The notes: generated by a model not told the origin, from the letters alone. DNA of 64,000 nucleotides from Clostridium aceticum (GCF_001042715.1 NZ_CP009687.1:3835418-3899417); one strand, 5' to 3'; shown: positions 1 to 8,994, numbered from the stretch's first letter. Program-made: numbers and translations.

Positions 1-1302
1 TTCACCTACTGAACGTAGTCTTCTATTTCCCAAATGGTCAATGTCATCAATATTTCCTATATCATGAGCTAAGTTAAATATATAGTTTATAGATGCAATA
101 ATATCTGACACAATAACATGCTTAGGTATTAACTCCCTTTTTTTATCTTTTATTGCCTCTTTGATTTCTTCTTCTGTTTGGAAAGTATCTAATATTTCTT
201 TTAATAATGGGTAATATACCTTCTCTTTAATTTTTAGATCATCTATATTAAAGGCAACGTGGGTTCTTATATCAACAAAGTGGTTACCCAACACTTTTAC
301 AGCTTTATGTTCTTCAGAATATACTGACACAACATTAATTCCTGCATTTTGTATGGCCACGGATGTATCACGATCGATTTTCTGTCCTTCTTCTACCATG
401 ATTTCTCCCGTAATAGGATTCATGATATTTTCTGCTGCTTTTTTGTTCAAAATTCTATTAGCTAAAGATAGCTTTTTATTTAGCTTGTATCTACCCACCT
501 TCGCCAAGTCGTAGCGTTTTGGATCAAAGAACAAAGAATTCAACAAAGATGTAGCACTTTCTACGGTAGGCGGTTCACCAGGTCTTAATTTTTTATAAAT
601 TTCTAATAGTCCTTCATCCGTATTCTTTGTATTATCTTTTTCCAATGTAGCCAGAAGACGTTCATCTTCTCCTAATAGATCTTTAATTTGCTGATCATTT
701 CCATAACCTAGAGCTCTTAAAAGCACTGTGACCGGCTGTTTACGGGTACGATCTATTCTTACTGAAACAACATCGTTTGAATCTGTTTCATATTCTAGCC
801 ATGCTCCTCTATTGGGAATAACAGTAGAAGAAAAAAGCGGCTTCCCTGTTTTGTCAAATTCCCTGCTATAATACACCCCAGGAGATCGGACTAGCTGACT
901 AACAATAACCCTTTCAGCACCATTAATGATAAATGTCCCTGTATCTGTCATGATAGGGAAATCTCCCATAAAGACTTCTTGCTCCTTTACTTCCCCTGTT
1001 TCTTTATTGATTAATCTTACTTTTACCTTCAAAGGGGCGGCATAGGTAACATCTCGTTCTTTTGATTCCTCTACGTCATACTTAATATTTTCGTCTAAGG
1101 AATAGTCTACGAACTCTAAAATTAAATTGCCAGTGTAATCTTCTATGGGGGAAATATCATTGAACACTTCTTTAAGTCCTTCATCTAAAAACCATTGGTA
1201 GGACTCTTTTTGAAGTTCGATGAGGTTAGGCATGTCGACGACTTCGTCAATTTGTGAATAGCTCATTCTAACTTTCTTACCAACTTCGACAGGATGTGGC
1301 AT
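1..1302 (-). CDS. rpoB: RNA polymerase beta subunit, N-terminal part (cut by window start)
   Basis: Catalytic beta subunit of RNA polymerase; only the first 434 codons are inside the window. Translation from the ATG at 1300-1302 begins [20 protein letters not shown] and continues through the protrusion and lobe domains (residues about 190 on: [33 protein letters not shown]). It runs off the window at [12 protein letters not shown], just before the rifampicin-resistance region. The frame is open to the edge, so this is truncation by the window, not a broken gene. A GGAG ribosome-binding site lies about 11 nt upstream at 1314-1317. The gene follows rplL after an unusually long 499-bp gap containing three hairpins, so its expression may depend on read-through from the ribosomal-protein operon or on a promoter in the gap. 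Confidence 0.97.
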   Translation of the reverse strand, partial: MPHPVEVGKKVRMSYSQIDEVVDMPNLIELQKESYQWFLDEGLKEVFNDISPIEDYTGNLILEFVDYSLDENIKYDVEESKERDVTYAAPLKVKVRLINKETGEVKEQEVFMGDFPIMTDTGTFIINGAERVIVSQLVRSPGVYYSREFDKTGKPLFSSTVIPNRGAWLEYETDSNDVVSVRIDRTRKQPVTVLLRALGYGNDQQIKDLLGEDERLLATLEKDNTKNTDEGLLEIYKKLRPGEPPTVESATSLLNSLFFDPKRYDLAKVGRYKLNKKLSLANRILNKKAAENIMNPITGEIMVEEGQKIDRDTSVAIQNAGINVVSVYSEEHKAVKVLGNHFVDIRTHVAFNIDDLKIKEKVYYPLLKEILDTFQTEEEIKEAIKDKKRELIPKHVIVSDIIASINYIFNLAHDIGNIDDIDHLGNRRLRSVGE

Positions 1303-1377
1303 ATTAATATTCACTCCTCGTAATAAAGTAAAAACAACATAGACATAACTTTTTTGGATAAGACATAACTTTATTTT

Positions 1378-1418
1378 AAAAAGTCAAAAATGCATAGATT
1401 CCGTTTTTGACTTTTTTT
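1378..1418 (-). terminator. Hairpin 5' of rpoB, terminator or attenuator
   Basis: A 13-bp stem pairs 1378-1390 with 1404-1416 (AAAAAGTCAAAAA against its complement) around a 13-nt loop. T-runs occur on both strands, so it could act bidirectionally. It sits about 75 nt before the rpoB start, inside any rplL-rpoB read-through transcript. Stem composition is AT-rich, so strength is uncertain. Confidence 0.5.
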
Positions 1419-1630
1419 AACATTTCACTATATAATACTATTGACATTCATTTGTGTTTTTATACAATATTTACAATTAAATACAGTACTGCAATATATA
1501 ATTTTATCATAGTGTCTTTAAATTTGTCAATATTAATTATTCTTTTTCTTTTAGTGTGAAAGTTATCCTCTAGCGTCTTTATGAAATTTAGAGGATACTC
1601 AGCTAAAACTTAAAAAGCAATTCATCTTAG

Positions 1631-1683
1631 TTAAGGTTGAAATTAAAATTAAGGCTATAGCTTAGTTTTAATTTCAACCTTAA
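1631..1683. repeat. Long near-perfect inverted repeat in the rplL-rpoB gap
   Basis: A 23-bp stem (1631-1653 against 1661-1683) with one G-T type mismatch encloses a 7-nt loop (GCTATAG). There is no U-tract, so it is not a classical terminator. It lies between the rplL terminator and the rpoB-proximal hairpin. It could be an RNA processing site, a small mobile hairpin, or a structure tuning the ratio of rplJL to rpoBC; the sequence alone does not decide. Confidence 0.6.
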
Positions 1684-1743
1684 GCTGTTCTTTATATTAT
1701 CTTACCTGGAAAACAAAAGACTTTTTCTAGTCATCAAAAATAG

Positions 1744-1779
1744 ATAAAAAGGTACTTCGATCAACGAAGTCCCTTTTTA
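1744..1779 (-). terminator. Terminator/attenuator after rplL
   Basis: On the minus strand AAAAAGGGACTTCG pairs with CGAAGTACCTTTTT around a short loop, with a following T-rich stretch. It begins about 22 nt past the rplL stop. In other bacteria partial termination between rplL and rpoB sets the ribosomal protein to polymerase ratio; that role here is inferred from position. Confidence 0.75.
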
Positions 1780-1801
1780 TCATTTATAACACTGAATCAA
1801 A

Positions 1802-2167
1802 CTACTTAACTTCTATTACTGCACCCGCTTCTTCTAACTTAGCCTTCATTGCTTCAGCCTCGTCTTTAGCTATACCTTCTTTAAGCGGCTTTGGAGCATT
1901 GTCTACTAATTCTTTAGCTTCTTTTAATCCTAATCCAGTGATCTCTCTTACTATTTTGATTACACCGATCTTAGATGCACCCGCACTAGCTAAAATTACA
2001 TCAAATTCTGTTTTTTCTTCTTCAGCTGCTGCACCTGCTACTGCACCACCTACTACTACTGGAGCAGCTGCAGATACACCAAATTTCTCTTCTGCTGCTT
2101 TTACTAATTCATTTAACTCTAATACTTTCATATTTTCAATCGCTTCTAAGATTTGTTCGATTGTCAT
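1802..2167 (-). CDS. rplL: 50S ribosomal protein L7/L12
   Basis: Stalk protein of the large ribosomal subunit, present as dimers on L10 and recruiting translation GTPases. The 121-residue product starts [19 protein letters not shown] (N-terminal dimerisation domain). It has an Ala/Val-rich hinge (about residues 35-50, [17 protein letters not shown]) and ends with the conserved C-terminal domain ([43 protein letters not shown]). I place the start at the ATG 2165-2167, 8 nt after GGAGG. A GTG three codons upstream lies inside that ribosome-binding site and is unlikely. The gene lies 51 nt after rplJ in the same operon and is followed by a hairpin terminator. Confidence 0.97.
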   Translation of the reverse strand: MTIEQILEAIENMKVLELNELVKAAEEKFGVSAAAPVVVGGAVAGAAAEEEKTEFDVILASAGASKIGVIKIVREITGLGLKEAKELVDNAPKPLKEGIAKDEAEAMKAKLEEAGAVIEVK

Positions 2168-2218
2168 TATAAGCACCTCCGAAATTTTTTTATTTAATAT
2201 TTTTGTATTTACTATAAT

Positions 2219-2722
2219 TTACGCTTGTCCTTCAGCTTCTTTTTTATCTGCAATAGCTTGAAGAAGGTAAGCAAGGTTAGAAACTGGAGCTTTTAAGCTA
2301 CCAAGAAGTTTAGCAATAAGCACTTCTCTTGCTGGTACATCAGCAAGTGCCTTTAACTTGTCTTCATTATAGAAAGCTCCTTCAACAATACCTACTCTTA
2401 ACTCTAAGTTTTTGTGGGTTTTTGCAAATTCACTGGCTATTTTAGCCGGAGCTATAGGATCATCATAACTAAAGGCTACAGCATTTGGTCCTACTAATTC
2501 CTTCACTAATTCTTCCATACCAGCGTTCTCAGCAGCTCTTCTCATCATAGTATTTTTATATACTTTGTACTCTACTCCTGCTTCTCTGAACTTTCTTCTT
2601 AGTTCTGTAACTTCTTCTACTTTTAAACCTCTATAATCAACTACAACTGCTGCAGTAGAGTTTTGAAATTTCTCAGTAATTTCCGCTACAATTTCTTTTT
2701 TCATTTCAACAGCCTTTGACAT
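2219..2722 (-). CDS. rplJ: 50S ribosomal protein L10
   Basis: Stalk base protein that binds 23S rRNA and anchors the L7/L12 dimers. The 167-residue protein starts MSKAVEMKKEIVAEITEKFQ, with the RNA-binding N-terminal domain (VVVDYRGLKVEEVTELRRKFREAG; YKVYKNTMMRRA) and a C-terminal helix for L12 dimers (LLGSLKAPVSNLAYLLQAIADKK). The chosen ATG at 2720-2722 has AGGAGGTG upstream. The frame remains open 24 codons further, but that extension runs back into the L10 leader hairpin and is not protein. In other bacteria L10 (with L7/L12) represses its own operon by binding the leader RNA found just upstream here. Confidence 0.97.
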   Translation of the reverse strand: MSKAVEMKKEIVAEITEKFQNSTAAVVVDYRGLKVEEVTELRRKFREAGVEYKVYKNTMMRRAAENAGMEELVKELVGPNAVAFSYDDPIAPAKIASEFAKTHKNLELRVGIVEGAFYNEDKLKALADVPAREVLIAKLLGSLKAPVSNLAYLLQAIADKKEAEGQA

Positions 2723-2761
2723 CTGAATGTCCACCTCCTTTACATTTATGGGCACTGTCTT

Positions 2762-2932
2762 CTCCTGATAAAAACAAAGACCCCTTAGGTCCATAGACTA
2801 AAGAGGTCTTTTGTTTTTAAAAGCTTTATATAACATGCAACTTTTGCATATCGCTTCATTTATACAAAACCTCGGTAGGATATTAAGCAATGCACCTACT
2901 GTCTACGGCAAAATATTCATTTTTAACAGCGT
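2762..2932 (-). promoter_or_regulatory. Ribosomal protein L10 leader (autoregulatory RNA)
   Basis: The minus-strand RNA between rplA and rplJ contains the hallmark segments GCCGTAGACAGTAGGTGC (about 2891-2908) and ATATCCTACCGAGGTT just downstream. Their AGTAGG/CCTACC parts pair, as in the known Firmicutes L10 leader. It ends in a strong hairpin (2769-2819: AAAAACAAAGACC-type arms with a T-rich tail) that looks like an intrinsic attenuator just before the rplJ ribosome-binding site. By analogy, binding of the L10-L12 complex would favour termination. The recognition rests on remembered consensus features, not a covariance-model search. Confidence 0.85.
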
Positions 2933-2981
2933 ATATAATTCTATCAGTACACTAAGTTTATGTCAAGTATTTTATTGAAAT

Positions 2982-3680
2982 TTATTCAACAGCTTTACTA
3001 GGGCTTACTTTAATGCTTGGACCCATTGTGCTGGTTAATGCAATACTTCTTAAATATTGCCCTTTTGCAGCAGAAGGCTTCGCCTTCACAATAGCCCCTA
3101 AAATTGCCTTAAGGTTTTCAGATAGTTGACTATCTTCAAAAGAAACCTTTCCAATTGGTACGTGAATAATATTGGTCTTATCTAATCTATATTCAACTTT
3201 ACCAGCTTTAATTTCTTTAACTGCTTTTTCTAAATCAAAAGTAACCGTTCCAGATTTGGGGTTTGGCATTAATCCCTTAGGCCCTAACACCCTACCTAAT
3301 CTACCTACTACCCCCATCATATCAGGTGTAGCAACAACTACATCAAAATCAAACCAATTCTCACCTTGTATTTTTGCTACTAGATCATCAGCTCCAACAT
3401 AATCAGCTCCAGCTTTTTCTGCTTCTGTAGCTTTTTCACCTTTAGCAAACACAAGTACTTTTACTTCTTTACCTGTTCCATGAGGTAGTACAACAGCACC
3501 TCTTACTTGTTGGTCTGCATGTCTTGAATCTACCCCTAGTTTTACATGAAGCTCTACAGTTTCGTCAAACTTAGCTGTTGCTGTTTTCTTCACTGTTTCA
3601 ACAGCTTCTTTTAAATCATATAGTTTAGTTTTATCAACAAGCTTCATAGCTTCTTGATACTTTTTACCTCTTTTTGGCAT
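2982..3680 (-). CDS. rplA: 50S ribosomal protein L1
   Basis: L1 forms the mobile stalk of the large subunit at the E site. The 232-residue product has the canonical N-terminus ([20 protein letters not shown]), the [21 protein letters not shown] region and the domain-II signature [18 protein letters not shown] (about residues 128-145). It ends normally ([15 protein letters not shown]). An AAGGAGGTTGCAAA ribosome-binding site precedes the ATG. It follows rplK by 75 nt and precedes the L10 leader by about 50 nt, so it belongs to the nusG-rplK-rplA group. The length is typical for the family. Confidence 0.97.
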   Translation of the reverse strand: MPKRGKKYQEAMKLVDKTKLYDLKEAVETVKKTATAKFDETVELHVKLGVDSRHADQQVRGAVVLPHGTGKEVKVLVFAKGEKATEAEKAGADYVGADDLVAKIQGENWFDFDVVVATPDMMGVVGRLGRVLGPKGLMPNPKSGTVTFDLEKAVKEIKAGKVEYRLDKTNIIHVPIGKVSFEDSQLSENLKAILGAIVKAKPSAAKGQYLRSIALTSTMGPSIKVSPSKAVE

Positions 3681-3755
3681 TTTGCAACCTCCTTGTGGTA
3701 TTATCGGTTTTATTCGTGAGAACCTCCCACATTATATCTCATTCGCCCAACAATT

Positions 3756-4181
3756 TTAAGCCTCTACTTCTATACCCATACTTCTAGCTGTCCCTGCTAT
3801 CATATTCATTGCAGCTTCAACAGTATTAGCATTTAAATCAGGCATTTTAAGCTCAGCTATTTCTCTTAATTTATCTTTAGAGATCTTCGCTACTTTCTTT
3901 TTATTAGGCTCACCCGATGCCGTTTCAATTCCTACTGCTTTTTTAATTAAAACTGCAGCTGGTGGCGTTTTTGTAATAAAAGTAAAGGATCTATCTTGAT
4001 AAACAGAAATAACTACTGGAATAATTAATCCAGCCTGCTCAGCAGTCTTAGCATTGAACTCCTTACAGAATCCCATGATGTTCACACCATGCTGTCCTAA
4101 TGCAGGTCCAACTGGTGGCGCTGGTGTAGCTTTGCCCGCAGGAATTTGTAGCTTGATTTGTCCCACAACTTTTTTTGCCAT
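3756..4181 (-). CDS. rplK: 50S ribosomal protein L11
   Basis: L11 binds the GTPase-associated centre of 23S rRNA and is needed for RelA-type stringent signalling in many bacteria. The 141-residue protein begins [20 protein letters not shown] and carries the [22 protein letters not shown] signature and a typical C-terminal RNA-binding domain ([25 protein letters not shown]). I choose the ATG at 4179-4181. An in-frame GTG three codons upstream overlaps the GAGGAGGTG ribosome-binding site and is rejected. It lies 58 nt after nusG, the standard nusG-rplK order. Confidence 0.97.
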   Translation of the reverse strand: MAKKVVGQIKLQIPAGKATPAPPVGPALGQHGVNIMGFCKEFNAKTAEQAGLIIPVVISVYQDRSFTFITKTPPAAVLIKKAVGIETASGEPNKKKVAKISKDKLREIAELKMPDLNANTVEAAMNMIAGTARSMGIEVEA

Positions 4182-4239
4182 ATTTTCCACCTCCTCACCA
4201 TTGTCGATCTAACACTTGAATTGTATTGAATTTTTGTTT

Positions 4240-4794
4240 CTACAGCGATTCCACCTGTGAAAATTCTAACTCTACAGGGGTTTCTCTACCAAACATGGAT
4301 ATGAGTACTTTAAACGTTTCTTTTTCCAAGTTAACATGCTCAATTGTTCCTATGAAACTTTCAAAAGGACCTGAAATGACTCTTACCGTATCGCCAACCT
4401 TCATATCAATTTCTTGACGTACTTCCTCCACACCCATTGACCTTACTTCTGCATCTGTTAATGGTATAGGTTTAGAACTAGGCCCAACAAATCCAGTAAC
4501 ACCACGGGTGTTCCTCACTATATACCAGGTTTCATCCGTCATAATCATTTTAATTAGCACATAACCTGGGAATAGTTTGGTTTCTTTTATTTTCTTTTTA
4601 CCATTTTTTATTTCTACTTTTTCTTCTGTAGGTACCTTAATTTCTAATATAAAGTCCTCCATACCTCTGTTGGCAACCATTTTCTCAATATTTACTTTTA
4701 CTTTGTTTTCATAGCCTGAATAAGTATGCACTACATACCATTTTATATCTTGGGACATATATAAGGAGCATCTATCGCCTAATAGCTTAGACAT
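4240..4794 (-). CDS. nusG: Transcription termination/antitermination factor NusG
   Basis: NusG binds RNA polymerase and modulates pausing and elongation. The product shows the NGN domain (KWYVVHTYSGYENKVKVNIEK; KLFPGYVLIKMIMTDETWYIVRNTRGVTGFVG) and a C-terminal KOW domain (MKVGDTVRVISGPFESFIGTIEHV). The ATG at 4794 has AGGAGGGGAGAG upstream. A second ATG 12 codons in gives the usual family start (MSQDIKWYVV) but has no clear ribosome-binding site, so the 12-residue extension (MSKLLGDRCSLY) is probably, not certainly, translated. The gene follows secE by about 30 nt in the conserved rpmG-secE-nusG-rplK order. Confidence 0.96.
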   Translation of the reverse strand: MSKLLGDRCSLYMSQDIKWYVVHTYSGYENKVKVNIEKMVANRGMEDFILEIKVPTEEKVEIKNGKKKIKETKLFPGYVLIKMIMTDETWYIVRNTRGVTGFVGPSSKPIPLTDAEVRSMGVEEVRQEIDMKVGDTVRVISGPFESFIGTIEHVNLEKETFKVLISMFGRETPVELEFSQVESL

Positions 4795-4828
4795 AGATTA
4801 CTCTCCCCTCCTTTTAACTTAATAAGTA

Positions 4829-5041
4829 TTATCTAATAATGAAATTTAATCCAAAACCAAAAAACGTGTCTAATGCCCATAGTAGAATTGTTGCCAATAA
4901 ACAGGAAGCTATAACAACACCTGTGTTATTTTTTAGCTCTTCTCTAGTAGGCCAATTCACTTTTCTAAGCTCGGACTTAACACCTTTTAAGTATTTCCCA
5001 AGGTTCCCGGCCTTTGTATTTGTATTTGCTTGAGTAGTCAT
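4829..5041 (-). CDS. secE: Preprotein translocase subunit SecE
   Basis: Small essential membrane subunit of the SecYEG channel. The 70-residue protein has the conserved amphipathic region (YLKGVKSELRKVNWPTREEL) followed by one transmembrane helix (about residues 42-66, NNTGVVIASCLLATILLWAL). It is the single-span form usual in Gram-positive bacteria. I prefer the ATG at 5041 with AAGGAAGTG upstream; a TTG eight codons earlier would overlap that site. It starts 30 nt after the rpmG stop, and the three genes rpmG, secE and nusG are clearly co-transcribed. Confidence 0.93.
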   Translation of the reverse strand: MTTQANTNTKAGNLGKYLKGVKSELRKVNWPTREELKNNTGVVIASCLLATILLWALDTFFGFGLNFIIR

Positions 5042-5070
5042 TTCGACTTCACTTCCTTTTGCCAAGTTTG

Positions 5071-5220
5071 TTATTTTGTTTCTTTGTGAGCTGTATGGCT
5101 TTTACAAAACTTGCAGTACTTTTTCATTTCCATACGATCGGGATTGTTTTTTTTGTTCTTTGTTGTGTTGTAGTTTCTTTGTTTACATTCTGTACATGCT
5201 AATGTGATTTTTACACGCAC
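5071..5220 (-). CDS. rpmG: 50S ribosomal protein L33
   Basis: Short 49-residue protein translated from a GTG start (5218-5220) preceded by TAGGAGGTGTAACCG. The sequence reads [20 protein letters not shown] and ends [18 protein letters not shown]. It has two CxxC pairs (CTEC, CKFC), so it is the zinc-binding (C+) type of L33. It is the first gene downstream of a good SigA-type promoter and heads the rpmG-secE-nusG transcript. Confidence 0.95.
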   Translation of the reverse strand: MRVKITLACTECKQRNYNTTKNKKNNPDRMEMKKYCKFCKSHTAHKETK

Positions 5221-5317
5221 CGGTTACACCTCCTATAAAGCACAACCCTCAAAGGATTCCATTAATTTATGAGTATATGGCATAGATGTCTTCCATTATA
5301 CAGTTGTCACCTAATAA

Positions 5318-5346
5318 AATCTATCATACTTTTATTTTTATGTCAA
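5318..5346 (-). promoter_or_regulatory. SigA-type promoter for rpmG-secE-nusG
   Basis: Minus-strand TTGACA (5341-5346), a 17-nt spacer and TAGATT (5318-5323) lie about 100 nt upstream of the rpmG GTG. The -35 is a perfect consensus; the -10 is weaker. It lies between the tuf terminator and rpmG, where a promoter is expected. Confidence 0.75.
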
Positions 5347-5450
5347 CGAAAAAATAGTATTTTATCTGACAAATCTAAATGAAAGATTTTGTTTATTTTC
5401 ATTATGCCCACTTCTATAATGTTTTTGCATTTTATATGCAAAGATTATAT

Positions 5451-5483
5451 GAAAAACAAAGGACTAGGCTAACCCAGCCCTTC
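5451..5483 (-). terminator. Intrinsic terminator of tuf
   Basis: Starting 33 nt past the tuf stop, the minus strand forms a 10-bp stem (AAGGGCTGGG with CCTAGTCCTT, including G-U pairs) with a 4-nt loop, followed by TGTTTTTC. It separates tuf from rpmG transcription. Confidence 0.8.
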
Positions 5484-5515
5484 AGTTTAACCTCGTCAAA
5501 TATTCTCGTCAAATA

Positions 5516-6709
5516 TTACTCAATAATAGAAGCAACTACACCAGCGCCTACAGTTCTTCCACCTTCACGGATCGCAAATCTTAAACCTTCTTCTGTAGCG
5601 ATTGGGCTAATTAATTCGATTTCCATTGTAATGTTGTCTCCTGGCATTACCATTTCTGTTCCTTCTGGTAACTTGATGCTTCCTGTTACGTCTGTTGTTC
5701 TGAAATAAAACTGTGGTCTGTATCCATCAAAGAATGGTGTATGTCTTCCACCTTCTTCTTTTTTCAATACATATACCTCTGCTTTAAACTTTGTATGAGG
5801 CTTAATTGTACCAGGCTTTGCTAATACTTGTCCTCTTTCGATTTCTGTTCTTTGGATACCTCTTAGTAATACCCCTACGTTGTCTCCTGCTTCTGCTTGG
5901 TCTAGTAATTTTCTAAACATTTCTACCCCTGTTACGATTAACTTTCTTGATTCTTCTGCTAATCCTACTAACTCTATTTCGTCTTGTACTTTTACTACGC
6001 CTCTTTCTACTCTTCCTGTTGCAACTGTTCCTCTACCTGTAATAGAGAATACGTCCTCTACTGGCATTAGGAATGGCTTGTCGATATCTCTTTCTGGTTG
6101 TGGGATGTATTCGTCGATGATTTCAAACATCTCTACAATCTTTGTTCCCCAATCACTGTCTGGATCATTTAATGCTTGTAAAGCTGATCCTTTGATTACT
6201 GGTGTGTCATCTCCTGGGAACTCATACTCGTTTAATAGGTCTCTGATTTCCATTTCTACTAACTCTAATAATTCTTCGTCATCTACCATATCACACTTGT
6301 TCATGAATACTACGATGTATGGTACACCTACTTGTCTTGATAGTAGGATATGCTCTCTTGTTTGTGGCATTGGACCATCCGCTGCTGATACTACTAAGAT
6401 CGCTCCGTCCATTTGTGCTGCTCCTGTGATCATGTTCTTTACATAGTCAGCATGGCCTGGGCAGTCTACGTGTGCGTAGTGTCTGTTGTTTGTTTCGTAC
6501 TCAACGTGTGCTGTTGAAATTGTGATTCCTCTTTCTCTTTCTTCTGGTGCTTTATCGATTTGGTCAAAGGCTACTGCTGAACCTGTTCCTAATCTTTTGT
6601 TTAATGTCATTGTAATCGCTGCTGTTAATGTTGTTTTACCATGGTCAACGTGTCCTATTGTTCCTATGTTTACATGGGGTTTATTTCTTTCATATTTTGC
6701 TTTTGCCAT
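5516..6709 (-). CDS. tuf: Elongation factor Tu
   Basis: GTPase that delivers aminoacyl-tRNA to the ribosome. The 397-residue product carries all G motifs: GHVDHGKTT (about residues 19-27), [21 protein letters not shown] (switch II), NKCD and SAL (as GSALQAL). The C-terminal domains are complete ([38 protein letters not shown]). AGGAGGAGT precedes the ATG. In B. subtilis tuf lies downstream of fusA in the str operon; here one copy sits alone between sigH and rpmG with its own promoter and terminator. Clostridia often carry two tuf copies, so a second one may lie beyond rpoBC outside this window. Confidence 0.98.
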   Translation of the reverse strand: MAKAKYERNKPHVNIGTIGHVDHGKTTLTAAITMTLNKRLGTGSAVAFDQIDKAPEERERGITISTAHVEYETNNRHYAHVDCPGHADYVKNMITGAAQMDGAILVVSAADGPMPQTREHILLSRQVGVPYIVVFMNKCDMVDDEELLELVEMEIRDLLNEYEFPGDDTPVIKGSALQALNDPDSDWGTKIVEMFEIIDEYIPQPERDIDKPFLMPVEDVFSITGRGTVATGRVERGVVKVQDEIELVGLAEESRKLIVTGVEMFRKLLDQAEAGDNVGVLLRGIQRTEIERGQVLAKPGTIKPHTKFKAEVYVLKKEEGGRHTPFFDGYRPQFYFRTTDVTGSIKLPEGTEMVMPGDNITMEIELISPIATEEGLRFAIREGGRTVGAGVVASIIE

Positions 6710-6845
6710 TTTTTACTCCTCCTCGTTTTTAAATATCCCAGTAGCATGTACACTATCCCTAGTGTTTCTACTGAACTTCGTAAAGATATTTTCTCTGATT
6801 TATGTTATTTTCCTGTATTATTTCTACAAAAACTATCCGCTAATC

Positions 6846-6874
6846 ATTTTACTATTTGACGCTCTCCTTGTCAA
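6846..6874 (-). promoter_or_regulatory. Strong SigA-type promoter of tuf
   Basis: Minus-strand TTGACA (6869-6874), a 17-nt spacer and TAAAAT (6846-6851) lie in the gap after sigH, giving a predicted leader of about 130 nt before the tuf ATG at 6709. The perfect -35 and spacing fit a highly expressed gene. Confidence 0.8.
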
Positions 6875-6905
6875 CAAGATTATATATGTTTAAAAAAATT
6901 TCAAC

Positions 6906-7604
6906 TTAAGTGTATCTTATTTCCAAGTATCTTTCCAACTTTCTTTTTACTCTCTGCAATGCATTATCAATAGATTTTACATGTCGTTTCAAGTCATACG
7001 CAATTTCTTGATAAGATCTACCCTGCAAATATAACATCAATACCTTACATTCTAAATCACTTAGTATTTCTCCTATTTTACTCTCTATGTGTACTAATTC
7101 TTCTTTGCAAATCATCAGTTCCTCTGGATCTGTGATCTTATGCCCAGAAATCACATCTAACAACGTCCTATCAGATTCTTCATCATAGATAGGTTTGTTT
7201 AAAGAAACATAAGAATTTAGTGGAATATGCTTTTGCCTAGTAGCAGTCTTGATGGCAGTAATAATTTGCCTTGTAATACAAAGCTCTGCAAATGCCTTAA
7301 AAGATGAAAGCTTGTCCGGTTTATAATCTCTAATAGCCTTATACAAGCCTATCATCCCTTCCTGTATAATATCTTCCCGATCTGCTCCTATTAGAAAATA
7401 AGATCTTGCCTTAGAGCGCACAAAGTTTTTATATTTTTTTATCAGCAACTCTACAGCTTGTCTTTCTCCGTTTTTCGCAGCTTCTACAATCGTTTCATCT
7501 AGCAAATCGTTTTCTTCTATAAATTCTTCTCTTTTTGCTACCACAACGCCCACACACATCGCCCCCACACCATTTTGTAAAAACGTCAAAAACTTTGCTA
7601 CCAT
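6906..7604 (-). CDS. sigH: RNA polymerase sigma factor SigH (Spo0H)
   Basis: Alternative sigma factor for the transition to stationary phase and the start of sporulation. Region 2 is very conserved (ARSYFLIGADREDIIQEGMIG; YKAIRDYKPDKLSSFKAFAE; ITAIKTATRQKHIPLNSYVS). Region 4 carries the helix-turn-helix (LSDLECKVLMLYLQGRSYQEIA; RHVKSIDNALQRVKRKLERY). The first 20-25 residues (MVAKFLTFLQNGVGAMCVGV) are unlike the family, and several ATG/GTG starts are possible; the true N-terminus may lie up to 20 codons downstream. It follows rae1 by about 35 nt, the standard rlmB-rae1-sigH order. Confidence 0.93.
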   Translation of the reverse strand: MVAKFLTFLQNGVGAMCVGVVVAKREEFIEENDLLDETIVEAAKNGERQAVELLIKKYKNFVRSKARSYFLIGADREDIIQEGMIGLYKAIRDYKPDKLSSFKAFAELCITRQIITAIKTATRQKHIPLNSYVSLNKPIYDEESDRTLLDVISGHKITDPEELMICKEELVHIESKIGEILSDLECKVLMLYLQGRSYQEIAYDLKRHVKSIDNALQRVKRKLERYLEIRYT

Positions 7605-7638
7605 TATAACCTACCATATTATGTTAAGTCAAGAAGTT

Positions 7639-8148
7639 TCATGACCTTCGTCTGAATTTTTCAAGCTTTTCTAAAATTAATGGATCAATACGATTAGATA
7701 GAGAATCCTTTTCTTGTTTTAAAACCTCTGTTTTTCTCTGAATATTTTGTTTTATTGTACCATAATCTATAATTAGTTCTCTAACAGAGGTCCTGGTGGC
7801 GCCTCCCCCCAGTACGACTTGTTGCTCTGCCCAATCATTGGTTACCACCGCAGCACGATGCCTTTTAGACAACTGCACAATAAACTTTTCAATATAGCTA
7901 TCAGCAGTTTCCTTTTCTTTTGTAAAAACTACTTTTATACCTTTTATGGCATCATTCTTTTCCATCGTTCCTTTGACCATATGGGCATCAAATACAACAA
8001 TAATATTGATCCCTTTATAACTTTGGTATTCAGCCATTCTTTCAACCAATTCTATCCTTGCTTCTTCTAAACTTTCTTCTGCTAAAGCTTTTAGTTCAGA
8101 CCATGCATTAATCACATTATATCCGTCTATTATTAAATACTCCTTCAA
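7639..8148 (-). CDS. rae1: NYN-domain ribosome-associated endoribonuclease Rae1 (YacP)
   Basis: Homologue of B. subtilis YacP/Rae1, a PIN-like NYN nuclease that enters the ribosomal A site and cleaves certain mRNAs during translation. The 169-residue protein shows the acidic active-site pattern of the fold: IIDGYNVINAW near the N-terminus, VVFDAHMVKG, KEKETADSYIEKFI and VTNDWAEQ (residues about 100-106). The start is TTG (8146-8148) with GGAGGA 6 nt upstream. It lies between rlmB and sigH as in Bacillus, suggesting a translation/RNA-decay operon. Substrates in this organism are unknown. Confidence 0.9.
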   Translation of the reverse strand: MKEYLIIDGYNVINAWSELKALAEESLEEARIELVERMAEYQSYKGINIIVVFDAHMVKGTMEKNDAIKGIKVVFTKEKETADSYIEKFIVQLSKRHRAAVVTNDWAEQQVVLGGGATRTSVRELIIDYGTIKQNIQRKTEVLKQEKDSLSNRIDPLILEKLEKFRRRS

Positions 8149-8177
8149 AGCTCTTCCTCCATCCTCATGGAACGCTG

Positions 8178-8927
8178 CTATTTATCACCATAGTTCTTTC
8201 TCTGTCTAAGGACTTCATACATCAGGGTGGCAGCTGCTACTGAGGCATTTAATGAGGCTACCTTTCCAACCATTGGTATCGTAACTAAAAAATCGCATTT
8301 TTCTCTAATAAGCCTAGATATACCTTTTCCTTCGCTTCCAATAACCAGAGCTATAGCACCGGTAAAGTCTGCTTCAAAATGGTTGCTTTTTCCTCCTAAG
8401 TCAGCACCTGCTACCCAGAGACCCTCTGATTTTAGCTTATCTATTGTCTGAGCTATATTAGATACCTTAACCACAGGCACATATTCTATAGCCCCCGCAG
8501 AGGTTTTTGCTACGGTAGCAGTCAGACCTACAGAACGTCTCTTAGGTATGATGATACCATGAGCCCCCACCGCATCCGCAGTTCTCATAATAGAACCTAG
8601 ATTATGAGGATCTGTAATCTCATCTAACAATAAAACAAATGGCTTTTCACCTCTTGTTTTCGCTATTTCCAATATGTCTTCTAACTCGCTATACTTATAA
8701 GCTGCTACCATGGCTATGACACCTTGATGATTGTCAGATTCAGACAACTCATTTAGCTTTTGTCTTTCAACATATTGAATAAAAACACCTTGTTCCTTAG
8801 CCATTGCTATTATCTTTTGGATAGAACCCTCTTTAGCACCCTTAGCCACTAATATTTTATCAATCTCCCTATGAGATTTTAAAGCCTCCATGACAGGATT
8901 TCTTCCTTCTATTTGATTATTTGCCAC
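8178..8927 (-). CDS. rlmB: 23S rRNA (guanosine-2'-O-)-methyltransferase RlmB, TrmH family
   Basis: SPOUT-class methyltransferase of the TrmH group 3 type. The protein has an N-terminal RNA-binding domain (NNQIEGRNPVMEALKSHREI), a linker, and the knotted catalytic domain with LLDEITDPHNLGSIMRTADA (motif 1), ALVIGSEGKGISRLIREKCD (motif 2) and IPMVGKVASLNASVAAATLM (motif 3). I prefer the GTG at 8925-8927 (MANNQIEGRNP), spaced 9 nt from AGAGGTG. A GTG at 8939 adds MIKK but lies inside that ribosome-binding site. RlmB modifies the peptidyl-transferase loop guanosine in E. coli; the exact target here is inferred. Confidence 0.9.
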   Translation of the reverse strand: MANNQIEGRNPVMEALKSHREIDKILVAKGAKEGSIQKIIAMAKEQGVFIQYVERQKLNELSESDNHQGVIAMVAAYKYSELEDILEIAKTRGEKPFVLLLDEITDPHNLGSIMRTADAVGAHGIIIPKRRSVGLTATVAKTSAGAIEYVPVVKVSNIAQTIDKLKSEGLWVAGADLGGKSNHFEADFTGAIALVIGSEGKGISRLIREKCDFLVTIPMVGKVASLNASVAAATLMYEVLRQRKNYGDK

Positions 8928-8966
8928 TTTCTTAATCACCTCTTGTGCTTATCCTAATTTTCCCTT

Positions 8967-8994
8967 GGAATCCCCTACTAAACACAGGGGATTC
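8967..8994. repeat. GGAATCCCCT hairpin between thyX and rlmB
   Basis: GAATCCCCT at 8968-8976 pairs with AGGGGATTC at 8986-8994 around a 9-nt loop. There is no T-tract on the minus strand, so it is a weak terminator candidate. Its form resembles right-end hairpins of IS200/IS605-type elements, with GAAACTGAAG beside it on the minus strand; see the related finding. Confidence 0.5.

Noticed and set aside
2722-2794. N-terminal extension of L10 (24 codons)
   Set aside because: It is the L10 leader attenuator; the family start and a strong ribosome-binding site are at 2722.
5880-6893. Plus-strand open frames of up to 188 codons opposite tuf
   Set aside because: Shadow frames of a strongly biased gene; the minus-strand EF-Tu is unambiguous.
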